From the NCBI RefSeq assembly GCF_000744945.1, contig NZ_JQMX01000001.1:1798001-1862000 (forward strand): a stretch of DNA of 64,000 nt. The letters are read 5' to 3'. Numbering within the stretch: position 1 is the first letter of the stretch; each line of letters opens with the position of its first letter. This document shows, one piece after another, positions 60,601 to 64,000 of the stretch. Made by a program: the position numbers and the translations under genes. Origin of the DNA: Carnobacterium maltaromaticum DSM 20342 (GTDB lineage Bacteria; Bacillota; Bacilli; Lactobacillales; Carnobacteriaceae). A model generated the notes under the pieces. That model saw only the letters and a program-made list of their open reading frames with translations, made no database searches and was not told where the DNA came from.

Positions 60601-61233
60601 CTGTGTATCTGCTTCAAAATAACGTAGAGAATCCACTTCAGTATCAAATAGTTCAACACGAATAGGGTATTCTTCCGTTAATGGATAAATATCAACTATC
60701 CCACCACGCATACTAAATTCACCTGGTTTTCCAACCAGGTGTTCTCTTGTATATCCCATATCAACTAAATCTTGAGCTAAATTAGTTGGATCAAGTTCGC
60801 CACCTTTGGTAATTTTAAAGCGTGCTTTTTTCCAAACTTCTTTTGGTGTAATTAGTTTACGAACACCGGAGAGAGGAATAATCACAATACCTTTTTTACC
60901 ACTTAGTAAAAAATCCAACGCAGCTACTCGCTCTGCTCGGTATTCAGGTGAAGAAATAGACATTTCTGCCTGAATCATTTCATCAACAGGAAACAAATGC
61001 AACTGATCCTCAGGAACAAAACCAGAAAAATCCTCAATTAATTGACTAGCATGAAATAAATTATGCGCAACTAAAATGATTGGTTTCTTCTTTTTTTCTA
61101 AAATCGTACTGATGACTAATGTTCGTGCAGAACCTGATAAACCTGTAACTAATTGTGTTTGATTCTCTTCAAGAGATTCTAATAAATTTTCTATGTCAGA
61201 TGTATCTGCTAATAACTGTTTGATATCTACCAT
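57700..61233 (-). CDS. mfd: Transcription-repair coupling factor
   Basis: DNA translocase of 1,177 residues that removes RNA polymerase stalled at DNA damage and recruits UvrA. Domains in order: UvrB-like region (1-360), RNA polymerase-interacting CarD-like domain near 490-560 (PGDFVVHVNHGIGKYTG), helicase motor with Walker A VGDVGYGKTEVAMRA and DEEQ box VDEEQRFGV, and the C-terminal TRCF domain. Full length and intact. It follows pth as in most Firmicutes. Confidence 0.97.
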   Translation of the reverse strand: MVDIKQLLADTSDIENLLESLEENQTQLVTGLSGSARTLVISTILEKKKKPIILVAHNLFHASQLIEDFSGFVPEDQLHLFPVDEMIQAEMSISSPEYRAERVAALDFLLSGKKGIVIIPLSGVRKLITPKEVWKKARFKITKGGELDPTNLAQDLVDMGYTREHLVGKPGEFSMRGGIVDIYPLTEEYPIRVELFDTEVDSLRYFEADTQRSIASIDKITILPATDTIYTSSMLKAGAQDFSEAVERNSDLILDAATKGLFIKNLTPIIDAFDKGEPMDSLALYTDFIYPQHTSVLDYMHKNSLLIMDEYPRIMETERRLIEEEAEWITSKLEERKILQHQTFANDLRGVLKDVQQGTLYFSLFQKGMGNIRFKQIHAFQYRNMQQFFGQMPLLKTEMDRWVKQKNTVLVIVSDEDRAKKVNQTFKDFEIQSKIVKPKKIETGKVQIMMGAIHNGFELPKEKIVIINEREMFNKVTKKVARRQTLSNAERLKSYTELNPGDFVVHVNHGIGKYTGMETLEIGGVHQDYMSVLYKDDAKLFIPVTQINLLQKYVSSDAKTPKINKLGGTEWAKTKKKVAAKIEDIADDLIELYAAREAEVGFAFSPDSPYQQEFENAFPYTETDDQLRSTAEIKHDMESKKPMDRLLVGDVGYGKTEVAMRAIFKAVQDGKQAAFLVPTTILAQQHYESLVQRFEDFPVEIGLLSRFRTKKQQNETMDGLKKGLVDVVIGTHRILSKDIEFLDLGLLIVDEEQRFGVKHKEKLKQLKAQVDVLTLTATPIPRTLHMSMLGVRDLSVIETPPANRYPVQTYVMEQNPGAIREAIERELTRGGQVFYLYNRVETIGKKVEELQMLVPDAKIAYAHGQMTEAQLESILYQFVEGEYDVLVTTTIIETGVDIPNVNTLFVENADHMGLSQLYQLRGRVGRSNRVAYAYFMYQPDKVLTEVSEKRLQAIKDFTELGSGFKIAMRDLSIRGAGNLLGAQQHGFIDSVGFDLYSEMLSEAVVRKRGLEKKDEKTVVEIDLGINAYLPSTYIEDERQKIEIYKRIRELTDRDEYTTLQDDLIDRFGVFPDEVADLLAIGAIKMESERALFETIRRVDDCVHLTLSTSGTASLPAEEIMKALGDIPLQATMSVKKEKLVVTMHLKDINASFEWLGYIEKFVANIAKYRSKLVAGQL

Positions 61234-61260
61234 GTTTTTACTCCTTAATTCAATTTAATC

Positions 61261-61372
61261 GTTCTTTTCGGACAACTCTTCAGAAAAAAGATGAAATCCC
61301 CTCAAAGTTAAAAGATACTTTGGGTGTATTTCCCTATTTTTCTGCCAGAGTTAAGCGCCTCAACGAGCATGT
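61261..61372 (+). repeat. Full copy C of dispersed element, antisense between pth and mfd
   Basis: It reads in the plus direction while pth and mfd read minus. Small hairpin TCTTCAGA; GAAAAAAGATG and CTATTTTTCTG pair; inner helix GAAAT..CAAAGT with ACTTTG..ATTTC. Right end CTCAACGAGC lacks the CTTTTTAT tail and no gene follows it. The outer left arm is not complementary to the right arm here. Confidence 0.68.
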
Positions 61373-61402
61373 TTGTTTTTTAAGTACTTTTTTATTTGAA
61401 TG

Positions 61403-61440
61403 GTAAAAGAAGCGCAGATTACTCTGTGCCTCTTTTATAT
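61403..61440 (-). terminator. Terminator after pth
   Basis: AAAAGAGGCACAG / CTGCGCTTCTTTT on the minus strand. Together with the repeat it separates pth from mfd transcription. Confidence 0.8.
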
Positions 61441-61459
61441 TTTTTGATTCTTAATTTAT

Positions 61460-62029
61460 TTAGCTTTTACGGTTAAACTGATTCATTGTTTCTAAAAATG
61501 TGTGGCCTTCAATCCAGTAATTTAAAGCCTCGGCAGCATCTTTAACCGCAAAAAGTATGTCTTCATGATGCTCTTTTGGAAACGCACCTAACACATGGTT
61601 AATAACTGTCTGACCTGGGAAAGGTCTGTCAATGCCTATTCTGATTCGATTAAAGTCGGAAGTACCTAGATGTTGGATTAAACTTTTAATCCCATTATGC
61701 CCACCTGCACTACCTTTTTGGCGTAATCTAATTTTCCCAACTGGTAAATCTAAATCGTCATACACCACAACTAAATCTTCAATACCTAAATCATAATAAT
61801 CCATTAATGGTCTAACTGCTTGTCCTGAATCATTCATAAAGGTCTGTGGTTTGACTAATAGCACTTTCTCAGTTCCAATAAAAGCTTCTGCATAAACTGC
61901 ATCAAACTTACTTTTGTTAAACTGCAACTTATGTTGGAAAGCCATTTCATCCATAGTGATAAAGCCAATATTATGTTTTGTTGCGGTATATTTTGCACCG
62001 GGATTCCCTAAACCGACGATTATCTTCAT
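61460..62029 (-). CDS. pth: Peptidyl-tRNA hydrolase
   Basis: Releases peptides from peptidyl-tRNA that has dropped off ribosomes; 189 residues. VGLGNPGAKYTATKHNIGF contains the catalytic His19; LLVKPQTFMNDSG and VVYDDLDLPVGKIRLR give the conserved Asn and Asp. Essential housekeeping gene, spoVC in B. subtilis, at the usual position before mfd. Confidence 0.96.
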   Translation of the reverse strand: MKIIVGLGNPGAKYTATKHNIGFITMDEMAFQHKLQFNKSKFDAVYAEAFIGTEKVLLVKPQTFMNDSGQAVRPLMDYYDLGIEDLVVVYDDLDLPVGKIRLRQKGSAGGHNGIKSLIQHLGTSDFNRIRIGIDRPFPGQTVINHVLGAFPKEHHEDILFAVKDAAEALNYWIEGHTFLETMNQFNRKS

Positions 62030-62307
62030 TTTCTAGCTCCTTATTTTACGATTGTTATTTTTACAATGCCTAAAAACCCAAAAATCAACAGATAGTCTGC
62101 TTATTTCTGGTTTCTTTACTTTTTTTATTGTGTAGGTCTGCAATAGCGCATTTATTTTACGGATGTACAGATAGTCATATTTTATTAGTATACCATATTT
62201 TAGATCTGATAAGGAGGATATGCATTTTTTTCTTCGTAAATTTTACTGCCTTGAAAAACTACATTGAATAATGAGACTTTTTACCCAACATTCTGAAATA
62301 AACATGA
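62030..62307. other. Divergent spacer between pth and ldh
   Basis: Contains AAGGAGG at 62211 followed after only two bases by an ATG and 15 codons to a stop; the spacing is too tight for me to call it a leader peptide. Otherwise AT-rich with nothing recognised. Confidence 0.4.
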
Positions 62308-62313
62308 TATACT
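62308..62313 (+). promoter_or_regulatory. Extended -10 promoter of ldh
   Basis: TGATATACT, a TG-extended -10 with no clear -35, 40 bases before the ldh start. Confidence 0.6.
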
Positions 62314-62352
62314 GTTCTTGTCCTATGAAAATAAGTTAAGGGGGAACTATTT

Positions 62353-63318
62353 ATGAAACAAACTGAAATTAAAGATCATCAAAAAGTCATTGTTGTTGGT
62401 GATGGAGCGGTTGGTTCTAGCTATGCTTTTGCACTAGTGACTCAAAATATTGCGCAAGAAATTGGCATCATTGATATTGATAAAGATAAAACAGAAGGAG
62501 ACGCGATTGATTTATCTCATGCGCTAGCTTTTACTTCTCCTAAAAAAATATACAGTGCAACCTATCAAGATTGCCACGATGCTGATTTGATCGTGATAAC
62601 TGCTGGAGCAGCTCAAAAACCTGGAGAAACACGTTTAGACCTAGTCAATAAGAATCTTAAGATTTTCAAAGCAATTATTGCTGATATTATGGCTAGTGGC
62701 TTTGACGGTATTTTATTGGTAGCAAGTAATCCCGTTGATATCCTAACTTACGCTACTTGGAAATTTTCTGGTTTACCTAAAAGTCGTGTAATCGGTAGTG
62801 GAACTTCATTAGATAGCGCTCGCTTCCGTCAAGCTATTGCTGACCTAGTTCATGTTGATGCCCGAAATGTTCATGGTTATATTTTAGGAGAACACGGCGA
62901 CACAGAATTTCCTGTTTGGTCACACGCCAATATTGGCGGTCTTCAAATTTATGAGTGGGTGAAAGACAATCCAGAAGTTGACGAAGAAGCTTTAGTTAAA
63001 GTCTTTTTCAAAGTGAGAGATGCCGCTTATGAAATCATCGAGAAGAAAGGCGCGACTTTCTATGGAATTGCTGTGGCTTTAGCTCGTATTACCAAGGCGA
63101 TTTTAAATGATGAGAGTTCTATTTTACCTTTATCTGTTTATTTAGATGGTGAATATGGTCAAGAGGATATCTTTATTGGAGCTCCTGCGGTGATTAATCG
63201 CCAAGGTATTCAACATGTAATTGAAATTCCTTTGACAGATGCAGAAATGGACAAAATGATTCATTCCGCTTCGACCTTGAAGCAAATTTTAAACGATGCT
63301 TTTGATGCATTAGACTAA
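62353..63318 (+). CDS. ldh: L-lactate dehydrogenase
   Basis: Reduces pyruvate to L-lactate with NADH, regenerating NAD+ at the end of homolactic glycolysis. 321 residues. NAD motif [15 protein letters not shown] at residues 15-29, catalytic His in [13 protein letters not shown], substrate Arg in [16 protein letters not shown] region. The GEHGD motif with VWSHA is that of lactate rather than malate dehydrogenases. Single gene with its own promoter and terminator. Confidence 0.96.
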   Translation: MKQTEIKDHQKVIVVGDGAVGSSYAFALVTQNIAQEIGIIDIDKDKTEGDAIDLSHALAFTSPKKIYSATYQDCHDADLIVITAGAAQKPGETRLDLVNKNLKIFKAIIADIMASGFDGILLVASNPVDILTYATWKFSGLPKSRVIGSGTSLDSARFRQAIADLVHVDARNVHGYILGEHGDTEFPVWSHANIGGLQIYEWVKDNPEVDEEALVKVFFKVRDAAYEIIEKKGATFYGIAVALARITKAILNDESSILPLSVYLDGEYGQEDIFIGAPAVINRQGIQHVIEIPLTDAEMDKMIHSASTLKQILNDAFDALD

Positions 63319-63350
63319 AATATCTAAAACATTAGATTTATTTTTCAAAT

Positions 63351-63390
63351 AAGGAACTTAATTCTTCTATTAAAGAACAGTTCCTTTTTC
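63351..63390 (+). terminator. Terminator after ldh
   Basis: AAGGAACT / AGTTCCTTTTT with a long loop. Confidence 0.82.
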
Positions 63391-63397
63391 TGCAACA

Positions 63398-63406
63398 TGC
63401 TATAAT
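63398..63406 (+). promoter_or_regulatory. Extended -10 promoter of type I toxin transcript
   Basis: TGCTATAAT, without a clear -35, about 95 bases before the toxin start codon. Confidence 0.6.
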
Positions 63407-63459
63407 TATCTTGTAGAAAGTTAAATGGATGGTGGCTAGCTCGTTGTAAAAAGGGGGCG

Positions 63460-63498
63460 ATGCCTATGTTTTTAGTGTTTGCTCCTAGAAAGGATTAA
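63460..63498 (+). CDS. Short leader peptide before toxin
   Basis: Twelve codons reading MPMFLVFAPRKD, preceded by AAGGGGGCG. Its stop lies two bases before the toxin start and its last codons contain the toxin's AAAGGA site. It may couple or regulate toxin translation. Known type I toxin mRNAs use similar upstream frames, but this one is only inferred. Confidence 0.4.
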   Translation: MPMFLVFAPRKD

Positions 63499-63500
63499 AC

Positions 63501-63584
63501 GTGTCAGTTTTTGAAGCGTTGATGTTCGCACTTACGTTCACAACTCTGGCTTTAAAAATTTATGATCATAAAAACAAAAAATAA
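63501..63584 (+). CDS. Holin-like type I toxin peptide, 27 residues
   Basis: GTG start after AGAAAGGA, then MSVFEALMFALTFTTLALKIYDHKNKK. The N-terminal MSVFEAL, one membrane helix and a lysine-rich tail are those of the holin-like toxin family of Lactobacillales and Bacillus, small peptides that damage the membrane and are held in check by an antisense RNA. The stop codon overlaps the left arm of a strong bidirectional hairpin, as in other type I systems. Confidence 0.78.
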   Translation: MSVFEALMFALTFTTLALKIYDHKNKK

Positions 63585-63627
63585 CTACTCCTAAACTTTG
63601 ACCGGTTTAAGTAGTTATTTTTTTTAA
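63579..63627. terminator. Bidirectional terminator of toxin and antitoxin RNAs
   Basis: AAATAACTACT / AGTAGTTATTT with an inner TAAAC/GGTTTA pair and T-run. It overlaps the last toxin codons. Confidence 0.88.
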
Positions 63628-63710
63628 CGAACAACAGTTGTCATCGTCTTTTGAACGATCTACCTAAAAGGAATCATGTTAACGCATGGTTCCTTTTTCA
63701 TTTTTATTCT
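63628..63710 (-). ncRNA. Probable antisense antitoxin RNA region
   Basis: A second hairpin AAAGGAATCATG / CATGGTTCCTTT (63667-63697) and palindrome ATCGTCTTTTGAACGAT (63643 area) lie to the right of the toxin. On the minus strand TGGTAGAAT near 63710 is an extended -10-like box that could start an RNA converging on the toxin 3' end. Position inferred from how such loci are built. Confidence 0.4.
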
Positions 63711-63796
63711 ACCATGTTCCTATGCTAAATGCTAGATTATATCCTTATTTTAGAGATTCCTACAGATTTTCTAGTTAAAAATTTAGCTCATTCTAT

Positions 63797-63839
63797 TGAA
63801 AAAAGCTGTACTCAAGATAAAGTTTCTTGACTACAGCAA
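63797..63839 (-). terminator. Terminator after small unknown gene
   Basis: Minus strand GCTGTAGTCAAGA / TCTTGAGTACAGC then TTTTTT. Confidence 0.88.
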
Positions 63840-63846
63840 CATTTAA

Positions 63847-64000
63847 CTAGCTTTCTTCTTTTTCACTTAGCTTTTCTAACAACTTTTGTTGTTGTTCTAA
63901 GAGCGTAATAATTCGTTCATCTACTGAAACTTTTTTATTTTTTCTGATTAAATGCTTGTTTAATTCAAAAATTCTATACAGCTCAACTAGATGTCCACTA
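63847..64000 (-). CDS. Unknown protein, C-terminal fragment
   Basis: The last 51 codons of a gene that begins outside the window: ...GHLVELYRIFELNKHLIRKN... then DERIITLLEQQQKLLEKLSEKEES. The end is a predicted coiled coil or helix rich in Glu, Gln, Leu and Lys. A terminator follows directly. Family not recognised. Confidence 0.6.
   Translation of the reverse strand, partial: SGHLVELYRIFELNKHLIRKNKKVSVDERIITLLEQQQKLLEKLSEKEES

Noticed and set aside
62220..62267. Fifteen-codon frame after a perfect AAGGAGG, upstream of ldh
   Set aside because: Only two bases separate the site from the ATG, and the peptide MHFFLRKFYCLEKLH has no regulatory codon pattern.

Overview
The window is a stretch of low-GC Firmicutes chromosome, most likely from a Carnobacterium close to C. 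maltaromaticum or C. divergens. The basis is the 16S/23S rRNA sequence (read by eye, not searched), a complete lactic-acid-bacterium gene set, an alpha-keto acid decarboxylase very like KivD of Lactococcus, and gene order shared with Bacillus subtilis from pth to lysS but without the sporulation genes. I see no insertion sequences, prophage or CRISPR array. The ends cut a 2-hydroxyacid dehydrogenase gene (left) and a small unknown gene (right).

Layout. 0-9 kb: partial dehydrogenase, a YjeM-like amino-acid permease, then a minus-strand operon with a lipoprotein/ATPase/double-permease ABC importer of the FbpABC/AfuABC type followed by a YesM/YesN-type sensor kinase and AraC-type response regulator; its promoter carries a CcpA (cre) site. 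9-16 kb: an unknown protein, a cytoplasmic 5'-nucleotidase-family phosphoesterase, an orphan PhnD-like binding lipoprotein, an ABC-F protein and a DbpA/YxiN helicase. 16-20 kb: a methionine T-box, metY, metA (acetyl-type by its pocket glutamate) and a cytoplasmic asparaginase. 20-25 kb: sucrose genes scrA-scrB, with repressor scrR, two operators and a cre site, then an acyl-ACP thioesterase. 25-38 kb: membrane GGDEF protein, kivD with a divergent MarR regulator and a shared palindrome, cold-shock protein, OsmC protein, heterodimeric ABC exporter, AraC regulator, CLC antiporter with fluoride-type motifs and small unknown genes. 38-44 kb: one rRNA operon on the minus strand (16S-23S-5S, no spacer tRNA) with two tandem promoters and clear processing stems. 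44-62 kb: conserved housekeeping block lysS-dusB-cysK-hslO-ftsH-hpt-tilS-yabR-divIC-rqcP-yabN-flippase-mfd-pth. 62-64 kb: L-lactate dehydrogenase and a small type I toxin locus.

The most unusual signal is a dispersed intergenic element of about 100-125 bases. Full copies lie before metA, before ansA, (diverged) before the ABC exporter and, in the opposite orientation to the flanking genes, between pth and mfd. Its 3' core, CTCAACRAACTTTTTAT, also sits immediately upstream of the ribosome binding site of the left-end dehydrogenase, metY, cysK and divIC. Full copies keep the same nested helices while the paired bases change, which points to a structured RNA or an RNA-like mobile repeat. I do not recognise it as a described family.
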